26,234 bases of DNA from JAOADN01 sp049323795. GTDB taxonomy: Bacteria; Pseudomonadota; Alphaproteobacteria; Rhodobacterales; Rhodobacteraceae. Where the stretch lies: contig JBMOOH010000022.1 in the NCBI GenBank assembly GCA_049323795.1, positions 1 through 26,234 on the forward strand. Reading direction: 5' to 3'. The notes beneath the pieces are model-generated. The model searched no databases, had not been told where the DNA came from, and saw only the letters and a program-made list of their open reading frames with translations. Shown here in pieces: positions 16,310 to 23,466 of this stretch (position 1 is its first letter; every line of letters begins with the position of its first letter). Both the position numbers and the translations under genes were made by a program.

Positions 16310-16346
16310 AGCCGCGGGTAAAGATGACGCTAAGCCGCGGGAAAGA
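16310..16346. promoter_or_regulatory. Direct repeats upstream of the RTX gene
   Basis: AGCCGCGGG followed by (T)AAAG occurs twice in the same orientation, starting at 16310 and 16333, 23 bp apart and 32-68 nt upstream of the RTX start codon. Between the copies on the minus strand lies TTAG-N7-TTTA (16319-16333), two mismatches from the TTAA-N7-TTAA form of CtrA sites. The spacing suggests a site for a dimeric regulator; the CtrA reading is weak. Confidence 0.4.
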
Positions 16347-16350
16347 CCGG

Positions 16351-16375
16351 GACGGCCGCCTGGCCACGGCCCGTC
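16351..16375 (-). terminator. Possible terminator of the carbohydrate operon
   Basis: On the minus strand, 47 nt after the DhaKL stop, an 8-bp stem (GAC-GGGCCG against CGGCCGTC, one bulged base) encloses an 8-nt loop and is followed by CCGGTCTTTCCC. This is a plausible but weak intrinsic terminator before the RTX gene on the same strand. Confidence 0.45.
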
Positions 16376-16422
16376 GCGGTTCGGGTTCAGGTGACGGACG
16401 CCTCCTCCGACAGCCCGCCCGG

Positions 16423-18039
16423 TCAGACCAGATTTTCCAGGAGCCGTGCAACGGCCTCGGCGCCGGGATCATTGTAGCCGGCGAGTTTCGCACCCGAGAT
16501 GTAGGCCGCCCGCCCCGCCTTGGCCCGGGTGATCCTGGCCGTCGCATCGGCCCCGTCCCGGGCCGCCCTGGCCGCGGCGGCGAGACCGCCCGGCAGCGCG
16601 TCGAGCGCCGGCTCGAGCGCATCGATCATGGTGCGGTCGCCGGGCTTGGCGCCGCCCACCTGCTTGATGCGGTCGAGACCGGCACGGAGCGCACCGACCA
16701 CGTCCTGGCCGCCGGCCGATGCGTCGCCGGCCGCCGCGAAGAAGATCGCCAGCAGCACGCCCGACGACCCGCCCATCGTCTGGCTCAGTTCCTGTCCGAT
16801 CGCGCGGTGAAGCTGGGTGAGGTCGGCGAGCGGAAGCCGGTCGAGCGCGCCCTTCAGCGCGCGCGCGGCGGCGGCCAGCGTCGACCCCGTGTCGCCGTCG
16901 CCCGCCTTGGCGTCGAGCGCGTTCAGGTCGGCCTCGCAGGCGATCAGGATGTCGCAGCATCGTCCGAGGAACGCCCGCATGGCCGGGTTCGGCGAGGGGA
17001 GCGGCTGGATCGGCGTCAGCCCGTCGGGCAGCGGCAGAACCGGTACCGCATCGACCGGCAGGCACCCCGGCCAGGCATGCGGCGCGACGGGGGCCGAAAG
17101 CGCGGCCTCCTCGTCGGCCCCGACCGGCAGAAGCGACACCGAAAACCCCTGCATGTCGAGCGAGGTCATCAGCGGCGCGGGCCCGACCATCCACGAAATC
17201 CGCGACCCGATGCGCGACCGGACCAGTTCCTCGGCCAGCACGGCCATCTCGAGAGGGGTTGCACCGCCGAGGTTGTTCAGAAGCGCCGCGTGCGGCCCCG
17301 CCCCCATATGCGGGGCGAGGCGGTCCACCACCATCTCGATCGCCGCGCGGGCGCCGTTGAAGTCGACCTGCTCCGCCCCCGCCTCGCCATGGATTCCAAG
17401 GCCGAGTTCGGCCTTTCCGGGGGCGATCCGGTGCTCCTTTGGGCTGCCCGGCACGGTGCAGGTGTCAAGGCTCATGCCGATCGACACGACGCCGTCGATC
17501 ACCTTCCGTGCGGCTGCCGTCACGGTCTCGAGGTCGGCCCCCTGTTCGGCCAGCGCGCCCGCGATCTTGTGAACGAAGAGCGTTCCGGCGACGCCCCGCG
17601 CCTGCGGCAGGTCCGGAAGCGCGATGTCGTCGTCCACGATCACCATGCCGACCTTCAGTCCGAACGCCCGGGCGCGCTCGGCGGCAAGGCCGAAGTTCAG
17701 ACGGTCGCCCGTGTAGTTCTTGACGACCAGAAGGCAGCCCGCCTTGCCCGTGACGGCGAGGATCCCCGCCAGAACGGCGTCGACCGAAGGCGAGGCGAAG
17801 ACGTCGCCGCAGACCGCCGCCGTCAGCATCCCCTTGCCGACGAAACCCGCGTGGCTCGGCTCGTGCCCCGACCCGCCACCGGACACGAGGGCAACCCTGG
17901 ATCGGTCCCAGTCGGTACGCACGACGACCTTGATGTGCGGGTAGCCGTCAAGCCGCGCGAGGAGCCCGCCGCCAGTCCGGAGCACGCCGTCGATGGCTTC
18001 GGTGACGAGGCTGTCCTTCGTGTTGATGAACTGGTTCAT
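16423..18039 (-). CDS. Single-chain DhaK-DhaL dihydroxyacetone kinase-family protein
   Basis: This 538-residue protein joins a DhaK domain (1 to about 330) and a DhaL domain (about 350-538), as in ATP-dependent dihydroxyacetone kinases. GGGSGHEPSH (53-62) and the substrate-binding His217 in GIHGE are intact. The DhaL ATP/Mg site DAKAGDGDTGST (Asp376, 381, 383) and GDRTMIDAL are also present, so it uses ATP rather than a PTS donor. It is the last gene of the operon, 11 nt after the second ATPase. Substrate may be dihydroxyacetone or a tetrulose such as erythrulose, since relatives phosphorylate C4 ketoses; sequence alone does not decide. Confidence 0.92.
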   Translation of the reverse strand: MNQFINTKDSLVTEAIDGVLRTGGGLLARLDGYPHIKVVVRTDWDRSRVALVSGGGSGHEPSHAGFVGKGMLTAAVCGDVFASPSVDAVLAGILAVTGKAGCLLVVKNYTGDRLNFGLAAERARAFGLKVGMVIVDDDIALPDLPQARGVAGTLFVHKIAGALAEQGADLETVTAAARKVIDGVVSIGMSLDTCTVPGSPKEHRIAPGKAELGLGIHGEAGAEQVDFNGARAAIEMVVDRLAPHMGAGPHAALLNNLGGATPLEMAVLAEELVRSRIGSRISWMVGPAPLMTSLDMQGFSVSLLPVGADEEAALSAPVAPHAWPGCLPVDAVPVLPLPDGLTPIQPLPSPNPAMRAFLGRCCDILIACEADLNALDAKAGDGDTGSTLAAAARALKGALDRLPLADLTQLHRAIGQELSQTMGGSSGVLLAIFFAAAGDASAGGQDVVGALRAGLDRIKQVGGAKPGDRTMIDALEPALDALPGGLAAAARAARDGADATARITRAKAGRAAYISGAKLAGYNDPGAEAVARLLENLV

Positions 18040-18050
18040 GGATCGGTCCT

Positions 18051-19046
18051 TTAGGTCACGCGCGCGCCGGTGGCGTCGAAGTAGAGGGGGTTGTGCGGGG
18101 TGATGCGGATCGTGTCGCCCGCCTTGTGGCTCGTGTGAATGTCCGTCAGGGTGACGATCGGGTGCCCGCGATAGGTCAGATGCAGGCGCGTCTGGTCGCC
18201 CAGATGCTCGACGCGCACCACCCGCGCCTCGGCGCCCTCGCCCTGCCGGATGTGCTCGGGCCGGAGGCCGATGCTGGTTGCCCCGTGAGGGCCCGCCCCG
18301 AATGCATCCGCCGGAAGCGTGTTTATCCGGGGGATTCCCAGTCGTTGGGCGACGTAGAGGCTGACCGGGTTTTCGTAGATTTCGCGGGGCGTCCCGAACT
18401 GGACGAGCCGCCCGTGGTCGAGCACACCCACGTGCGTCGCCATCGTCATCGCCTCGATCTGGTCGTGGGTGACGTAGAGAAATGTTGCGCCGAGGTCGGC
18501 GTGGATGCGCTTCAGTTCCACCCGCAGGTCGGCGCGGAGCTTGGCGTCGAGCGAGGAGAGGGGTTCGTCCATCAGGTAGATCGACGGACGGCGGACAAGC
18601 GCGCGGCCGATCGACACGCGCTGCATCTCGCCGCCGGACAGCTGGGTCGCCTTGTTGTCGAGCTTGTGCGCGATGCGCAGGACCGCCGCGACCTCGGTCA
18701 CCAGCCTGCCGATCTCGGCCTTCGGCGTGTTCAGGATCGGGGACTTCAGCGGAAAGGCGAGGTTTTCCCGAACGGTAAGGTGCGGGTAGAGCGAGTATTG
18801 CTGGAACACCATCGCGACGTTGCGCTGCGCGGGCGTGTCGGCGGCGACGGACCGGCCGGCGATGCGGATCGCGCCGGCATCAGGTTTTTCGAGTCCCGCG
18901 ATCAGGCGCAGGAGCGTTGTCTTGCCGGCCCCGGTCGGGCCGAGAAGGACGACGAAGGCGCCGTCGGGGATGGCGAGCGAGACATTGTCCGAGGCGCAGG
19001 TCACGCCGAAGGACTTCGTCACGCCGGAAAGCACGACCTCGGCCAT
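18051..19046 (-). CDS. Carbohydrate ABC importer ATPase B (MalK/UgpC type)
   Basis: This 331-residue ATPase has Walker A GPTGAGKTT, Q-loop VFQQYSLYPHLTVRENLAFPL, signature LSGGEMQR, Walker B YLMDEPLSSLDAKLR and H-loop VTHDQIEAM, followed by a C-terminal OB-type regulatory domain with IGLRPEHI. All catalytic residues are present. It shares the start MAE(I/V)V with the preceding ATPase but is clearly divergent from it, so the importer probably uses a heterodimer. The ATG at 19046 overlaps the TGA of ATPase A by one base. Confidence 0.93.
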   Translation of the reverse strand: MAEVVLSGVTKSFGVTCASDNVSLAIPDGAFVVLLGPTGAGKTTLLRLIAGLEKPDAGAIRIAGRSVAADTPAQRNVAMVFQQYSLYPHLTVRENLAFPLKSPILNTPKAEIGRLVTEVAAVLRIAHKLDNKATQLSGGEMQRVSIGRALVRRPSIYLMDEPLSSLDAKLRADLRVELKRIHADLGATFLYVTHDQIEAMTMATHVGVLDHGRLVQFGTPREIYENPVSLYVAQRLGIPRINTLPADAFGAGPHGATSIGLRPEHIRQGEGAEARVVRVEHLGDQTRLHLTYRGHPIVTLTDIHTSHKAGDTIRITPHNPLYFDATGARVT

Positions 19047-20134
19047 CAGCGCGCGCCCCCGTGAAGGGCCGACCTGAGTGCCCGGCCGCCGGCTTCGTCG
19101 AAGAGCGTGATCGTGCGGGGATTGAAGGTCAGGCCCACCTCTTCCCCCGGGCGGGCCGTCTGGCCGGAGGGTGCGCGGGCCTTGACTGCGCCGTTCGGGG
19201 TGTCGAGCGTGACGATCTGCGTCGTGCCAAGGTATTCCGTCGCCAGGATCTTTCCGCGATAGGGGGCGCTGTCCGAAAGGGCGACATGTTCGGGGCGGAC
19301 GCCGAAGACGAGCCTGCCCGTCGCGGCCTCGGCCAGGGCCGGAACGGCGTGGCTCGTCCCGCCCATGCTGACCGCCGCCGCGCCCTGTTCCAGGACGCCT
19401 TCGAAGCGCAGGAAGTTCATCGGCGGCGAGCCGATGAAGTCGGCCACGAACATCGTCGCCGGGCGGTCGTAGATTTCCCGGGGCGTGCCGAACTGCTCGA
19501 CAACCCCGTGATTCATGACGACAATCTTGTCGCCCATCTGCATCGCTTCAAGCTGGTCATGGGTGACGTAGACGGTCGTCGCGCCCATCCGGTCATGGAG
19601 CGCGCGAAGCTCTTCGGCCATGTGTTCGCGGAACTCGGCGTCGAGGGCGCCCAAGGGTTCGTCCATCATGAAGGCCGCGGGGCGGCGGACGATGGCGCGG
19701 GCCAGCGCGACCCGCTGGCGGTCGCCGCCCGAAAGGCCGCCGACGCCCTTGTCGAGGAGGTGGCCGATGTCGAGGATGCGGGCCACCTCGGCCACCTTCG
19801 CCTGCACCTTTTCGCGGGCCATTCCCTGGCTGACAAGCGGATAGCTGATGTTCTTCCGGACGTTCATGTGGGGGTAGAGGGCGAACATCTGGAACACCAT
19901 CGCGATGTCGCGCTGGCTGGCGGGCTTCTGGCTGACCTCTTCGCCGCCGATGTAGATCTCGCCCGAAGTGGGCAGTTCCAGCCCCGCGATCATCCGCAGC
20001 GTCGTCGTCTTGCCGCAGCCCGAGGGGCCGAGCAGCATGAAGAATTCGCCATCGCCCACAGTGAAGGTGGATCCCTTCACCGCGACGAAATTCCCGAATT
20101 CCTTCCGCAGGTTGCGGATGACGATCTCGGCCAA
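19046..20134 (-). CDS. Carbohydrate ABC importer ATPase A (MalK/UgpC type)
   Basis: This 362-residue ATPase has Walker A GPSGCGKTT, Q-loop VFQMFALYPHMNVRKNISYPL, signature LSGGDRQRVALARAI (Asp instead of Gln), Walker B FMMDEPLGALDAEF and H-loop VTHDQLEAM, then a C-terminal regulatory domain containing GVRPEHV. The start appears to be TTG at 20134: it aligns with the ATG of ATPase B, lies 8 nt after the preceding stop, and TAGGGCG provides a possible Shine-Dalgarno. A TTG start inside a coupled operon may lower its yield relative to the others. Confidence 0.92.
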   Translation of the reverse strand: MAEIVIRNLRKEFGNFVAVKGSTFTVGDGEFFMLLGPSGCGKTTTLRMIAGLELPTSGEIYIGGEEVSQKPASQRDIAMVFQMFALYPHMNVRKNISYPLVSQGMAREKVQAKVAEVARILDIGHLLDKGVGGLSGGDRQRVALARAIVRRPAAFMMDEPLGALDAEFREHMAEELRALHDRMGATTVYVTHDQLEAMQMGDKIVVMNHGVVEQFGTPREIYDRPATMFVADFIGSPPMNFLRFEGVLEQGAAAVSMGGTSHAVPALAEAATGRLVFGVRPEHVALSDSAPYRGKILATEYLGTTQIVTLDTPNGAVKARAPSGQTARPGEEVGLTFNPRTITLFDEAGGRALRSALHGGAR

Positions 20135-20142
20135 GGCGCGCC

Positions 20143-20331
20143 CTATTCCGGAAAGTGCGAGACGATGATGAACATGACGGTACCGACGAGCGTGACCCCG
20201 AAGGACCAGGTGAAGATCTGGATCGCGAAGGGCTGCATCAGCATCACGACCCCGAGCGCGATGAGCACCGAGGCGACCATCTCCCAGGGGCCGCGGCGAA
20301 GGCGGCGAAGACCTGTCAGGAAGCGGCTCAT
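20143..20331 (-). CDS. Small two-TM membrane protein of the importer operon
   Basis: This 62-residue protein has an Arg-rich N-terminus (RFLTGLRRLRRG), then two hydrophobic segments (about 17-36, MVASVLIALGVVMLM; about 40-58, FTWSFGVTLVGTVMFIIVS). Its ATG overlaps the TGA of the upstream gene (ATGA) and ATPase A starts 8 nt later, so translation is coupled on both sides. By position it resembles GlpU, the small membrane protein of glycerol ABC operons, but the sequence does not look like the GlpU family. It may be a transporter accessory subunit; no function is established. Confidence 0.85.
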   Translation of the reverse strand: MSRFLTGLRRLRRGPWEMVASVLIALGVVMLMQPFAIQIFTWSFGVTLVGTVMFIIVSHFPE

Positions 20332-21347
20332 GCGCGCCCCCTTTCCGGTGACCGCACGAGTTCGGCGCGGGCCTCGGCCCAGAGCCTGACTGTCAGACCT
20401 TCGGCCGGTTCGACGGATCGGATGTCGCCCACGCCTGCCCCGGCATAGAGGCAGGCCGACCGCAACGCCCCAGTGGCGCCGGGCATCGGCGAGGTGTCGG
20501 AATAGCGCGGGAAGTCCTCGTCCACCCCCCGAAACACGGTCTCGCCTTCGCCGGGACGCGCGGGCGGCTGCGGGCAGCCGGCGGCCTCCCACGCCTTGAA
20601 GGTGTCGTTCCTGAGGACGCGGTGCATGGCGAAGGGCCAGCCGACATCGAAGCAGTTGGTGAAGGCGGTGTCGTCGGAACATGCCGCGATCAGCGCGGCC
20701 TGGTAGTCGGCGTGCACGTCGGCCTCGGCCGAGGCGAGGAAGCGGGTTCCCATCATCGCGCCGGCGGCACCCGCCGCGATGACCCGGGCGATGGCCGCGC
20801 CGCTGGCGATGCCGCCCGCCGCGATCACCGGCAGCCCGCCGGCCTCTGCCAGGACGGCGGGCAGAAGCGTGGCCAGCGGCGTCGTGCTTTGCACATGCCC
20901 GCCCGCCTCGACCCCTTGCGCGATCAGGAAATCCGCCCCCGCCTCGCGCGCCCGCCGCGCGCCGTCCGCGTTGCCCACCTGGATGCCGACCTTCGCCCCG
21001 GCCCGGTGCGCGCGTGCCACCATCCCGGCGTTCAGCCCCCATGACAGAGTCACAATCGGAACGCCCGCGTCGAGCGCCGCGCCGAAGCCTTCGCAGGGGA
21101 AGTGCAGGACGAAGTTGGCGAAGAACGCGGCGCCGCCCGTCGCTTCCCGTGTGGCGCGGACCTTCGCCACCGCTGCGGCCGGGTCCGACCAGGTCATCGC
21201 CAGCCCGCCCATGCCGCCGGCCCGTGTCACCGCCCCTACGAGCGCGGGGGTCGCCGCCGAACCGATGGGGGCCTGGACGACCGGGATACGCTGGCCGGTC
21301 AGCGCCAGCAGCGCCCCAACCTGTTCCGGAAGGGCTCCGCCGGTCAT
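20328..21347 (-). CDS. FMN-dependent nitronate monooxygenase-like (NMO/2-nitropropane dioxygenase) enzyme
   Basis: This 339-residue TIM-barrel flavoprotein begins with PVVQAPIGSAATPALVGAV, has the family AQGVEAGGH block (catalytic/FMN-proximal His) and phosphate-binding GGIASGAAI and AGAAGAMMGTRF loops. These mark the nitronate monooxygenase/FabK/IMPDH-like superfamily. It lies inside the importer operon: the ATG overlaps the permease stop (ATGA) and its TGA overlaps the small membrane protein start. The family oxidises nitronates, but many members are uncharacterised or act on other C-H acids, so the substrate here is open. A typical carbohydrate importer operon has no such gene. Confidence 0.88.
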   Translation of the reverse strand: MTGGALPEQVGALLALTGQRIPVVQAPIGSAATPALVGAVTRAGGMGGLAMTWSDPAAAVAKVRATREATGGAAFFANFVLHFPCEGFGAALDAGVPIVTLSWGLNAGMVARAHRAGAKVGIQVGNADGARRAREAGADFLIAQGVEAGGHVQSTTPLATLLPAVLAEAGGLPVIAAGGIASGAAIARVIAAGAAGAMMGTRFLASAEADVHADYQAALIAACSDDTAFTNCFDVGWPFAMHRVLRNDTFKAWEAAGCPQPPARPGEGETVFRGVDEDFPRYSDTSPMPGATGALRSACLYAGAGVGDIRSVEPAEGLTVRLWAEARAELVRSPERGRA

Positions 21348-22288
21348 TTCCGCACCGCCCCGAAGGTGATCCCGCGCAGCAGATGCTTGCGGAGAAGCAC
21401 GGTGAAGACGACGACCGGCAGGAGGAAGAGGGTCGCGGCCGCTGCCACGGCGGGCCAGTCGATGCCGCCGCCGACCGAGAGGATCGTCGGGATGAAGGGT
21501 GGCGCGGTCTGGGCGTTGCCGGAGGTGAGAAGGACGGCGAAGGCGTATTCGTTCCAGGCGAAGATGAGGCAGAAGATCGCGGTCGAGGCGATGCCGGTCG
21601 CGGCCTGCGGCAGGACGACCTTCCGGAACGCCTGGAAACGGGTGTAGCCGTCGATCAGCGCGGCTTCCTCGTATTCGCGCGGGATCTCGTCGATGAAGCC
21701 CTTGAGGAGCCAGACGGCGAGCGACATGTTCACCGCCGTGTAGAGGAGGATCATCCCGAGGCGGGTGTCGCTGAGGCCGAGTTGGCGGAACATCAGGTAG
21801 ATCGGGATCGCCACCGCGATGGGCGGCATCATCCGGGTGGAGAGGATGAAGAACAGCAGGTCGTCCTTGAGCGGCACCCGGAAGCGGCTGAAGGCGTAGG
21901 CGGCAAGCGTGCCGAGGAAGATCGACAGGAACGTCGAGCCGAAGCCGATGATGACCGAGTTCAGGAACCGCTGCCCGAAGCGCGAGGGTCCGACGATGAT
22001 CATGCCGTCGGCGCGGGCGATCCTGTCGTACCAGGTTTCGGGCGGCGGCAGGCTGGCGAGGTCGGCGGCCGAGGGGCGGGCCTGCGTCGTGAAGAGGTTC
22101 ACGTAGCCTTCGAGCGTCGGCTGGAAGAAGACCTTGGGCGGGTAGCTGATCGAGTCCGGGCCGGACTTGAAGCTCGTCGAGATGATCCAGAGGAGCGGGA
22201 TGAGCGTGATGACGGCGTAGGCGACGACGAGGAGGCCGGCGACCCATTTCGACGCGCGCGAGGGGTCGGTGACGGAATAGGCGCTCAT
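21344..22288 (-). CDS. Carbohydrate ABC importer permease 2 (MalG type)
   Basis: This 314-residue inner-membrane permease has about six TM segments, with an unusually long loop after TM1 (about 40-107, including PPPETWYDRIARADGMIIVG). The cytoplasmic EAA motif is EEAALIDGYTRFQAFRKV (from 207), the coupling site for the ATPases. The C-terminus LLRKHLLRGITFGAVRK is typical of MalG-like permeases. The ATG at 22288 overlaps the TGA of a short open frame in the preceding spacer. Confidence 0.93.
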   Translation of the reverse strand: MSAYSVTDPSRASKWVAGLLVVAYAVITLIPLLWIISTSFKSGPDSISYPPKVFFQPTLEGYVNLFTTQARPSAADLASLPPPETWYDRIARADGMIIVGPSRFGQRFLNSVIIGFGSTFLSIFLGTLAAYAFSRFRVPLKDDLLFFILSTRMMPPIAVAIPIYLMFRQLGLSDTRLGMILLYTAVNMSLAVWLLKGFIDEIPREYEEAALIDGYTRFQAFRKVVLPQAATGIASTAIFCLIFAWNEYAFAVLLTSGNAQTAPPFIPTILSVGGGIDWPAVAAAATLFLLPVVVFTVLLRKHLLRGITFGAVRK

Positions 22289-22398
22289 GTGCGTCGCTCC
22301 GGAAGCGGGCGCGGGCTTCGGACATCCGGTTCTTGCGCGTCGCGCCGCGACGTGCAGCGCCCGTCGTCGTCACGCAGGGCAGGCATCCGCGCGCTCAT
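22285..22398 (-). other. 110-nt spacer bounded by an 8-bp direct repeat and read through by a 37-codon open frame
   Basis: Between the two permease genes a 37-residue Arg/Pro-rich open frame runs from an ATG overlapping the permease 1 stop (ATGA, 22398-22395) to a TGA overlapping the permease 2 start (ATGA, 22288-22285). The sequence ATGAGCGC occurs at both junctions (22398-22391 and 22288-22281), 110 nt apart. It contains a small hairpin CGTCGC-GGC-GCGACG. The product shows no known domain. It may be a short insertion with a target duplication, or a real coupled leader-like peptide; I lean to the insertion. Confidence 0.4.
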
Positions 22399-23342
22399 CT
22401 CTGTTTCACCCGGTTGAGCGCCTTCACGTAGATCGAGGCGAGCCCGAACACCGTGACGAAGAGGATGATCGCGTAGGCCGAGGAATAGCCCGTCCGCCAC
22501 TTCTCGAACGCCTCGCGCTTGAGGTCGATCGAGGCGAGCAGCGTCTCGTCGCCCGGGCCCCCGCCGGTGAGCAGCACCACGAGGTCGAACATCCGGAAGT
22601 TCTCGATGCCCCTGAACAGCACGGCGAGCATCAGGAACGGGAGCACCATCGGCACGGTGATGGTCCAGAACTGCCGCCATTTCGAGGCGCGGTCCACCTC
22701 GGCCGCCTCGTAGATGTAGTCGGGAATCGACCGCAGCCCGGCGAGGCAGATGAGCATCACGAAGGGCGTCCACATCCAGGTATCGACGATGACGATCGAC
22801 CAGCGCGCCCAGCCGCCGGGGCCAAGCATGGAGAAGCTGTCGGCGGGGATGCCGGTCAGGAACTCGACCGCGTAGTTCACGAGGCCGATCTGCGGCTGGT
22901 AGAGGAAGGTCCAGAAGTTGCCGACCACGGCGGGCGAGAGCATCATCGGGATGACGATCAGGGTCGTCACCAGATCGTTGCCCCTGAACTTGCGGTTGAT
23001 GAGCCAGGCGAGCGTGAAGCCCAGGGCGACCTGGAAGATGATCGTCCAGATCAGGAAATGTGCCGTGGTCTGCATGTTCGCCCAGGTGTCGGCGTCGGTC
23101 AGGATGCGCGTGTAGTTGCGCAATCCCACCCACTTCACCTCGGCATTTGGCTTGTTCGCGGCGAAGTTCGTGAACGAAAGCCTGATGGTCCAGATCAGCG
23201 GGAAGATGTTGACCGACAGCAGCAGGAAGATCGTCGGTGCCACAAAGATCCAGGCGATGGCCCGGTCGCTGAGCCCCCGGATGCGGCTCGCCACCGGCGC
23301 GGGCGTCGCGCGGGCGATGCGGTCTGCGGCGGAATCGGTCAT
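22395..23342 (-). CDS. Carbohydrate ABC importer permease 1 (MalF type)
   Basis: This 315-residue permease has six predicted TM segments beginning AIAWIFVAPTIFLLLSVNIFPLIW. It carries the EAA coupling motif (EAAEVDRASKWRQFW) and the family segment VVLLTGGGPGDETLLASIDLKREAF. With permease 2 it forms the heterodimeric channel. The start ATG lies 124 nt after the binding-protein gene, and a stem-loop in that gap probably lowers its expression relative to the binding protein. Confidence 0.93.
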   Translation of the reverse strand: MTDSAADRIARATPAPVASRIRGLSDRAIAWIFVAPTIFLLLSVNIFPLIWTIRLSFTNFAANKPNAEVKWVGLRNYTRILTDADTWANMQTTAHFLIWTIIFQVALGFTLAWLINRKFRGNDLVTTLIVIPMMLSPAVVGNFWTFLYQPQIGLVNYAVEFLTGIPADSFSMLGPGGWARWSIVIVDTWMWTPFVMLICLAGLRSIPDYIYEAAEVDRASKWRQFWTITVPMVLPFLMLAVLFRGIENFRMFDLVVLLTGGGPGDETLLASIDLKREAFEKWRTGYSSAYAIILFVTVFGLASIYVKALNRVKQR

Positions 23343-23435
23343 CGTTCGGCCCCGTCACCAAGGGATCGTGCGACTATGGCACAGGTTTGCTGAAGCGGAA
23401 GCCTGTCCGGCAGGGGGGACGGGCGGCGGCGGGAT

Positions 23436-23460
23436 GGGGCGGGCCGCGATGGCCCGCCCC
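23436..23460 (-). terminator. Stem-loop after the binding-protein gene (partial terminator/mRNA stabiliser)
   Basis: A perfect 10-bp stem GGGGCGGGCC / GGCCCGCCCC with a 5-nt loop starts 6 nt after the stop of the binding-protein gene. No T-tract follows, so it is more likely a 3'-end stabiliser or partial terminator within the operon. This is a well-known way to make binding protein exceed permease. Confidence 0.7.
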
Positions 23461-23466
23461 GCCGGA

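Noticed and set aside
16319..16333. CtrA binding site upstream of the RTX gene
   Set aside because: TTAG-N7-TTTA has the right spacing but two mismatches to the TTAA half sites; kept only as a remark.
12808..18054. A 1748-codon plus-strand open frame
   Set aside because: It is antisense to two clearly recognisable genes (RTX protein and DhaKL), crosses their intergenic region without change of character, and has no domain or good start.
20143..20331. Calling the 62-aa membrane protein GlpU
   Set aside because: Position is similar, but the sequence and length do not match the DUF2160/GlpU family as I know it.
21348..22373. N-terminal extension of the nitronate-monooxygenase-like gene by 342 codons
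   Set aside because: It reads permease 2 out of frame; the enzyme starts at the ATG at 21347, overlapping the permease stop.
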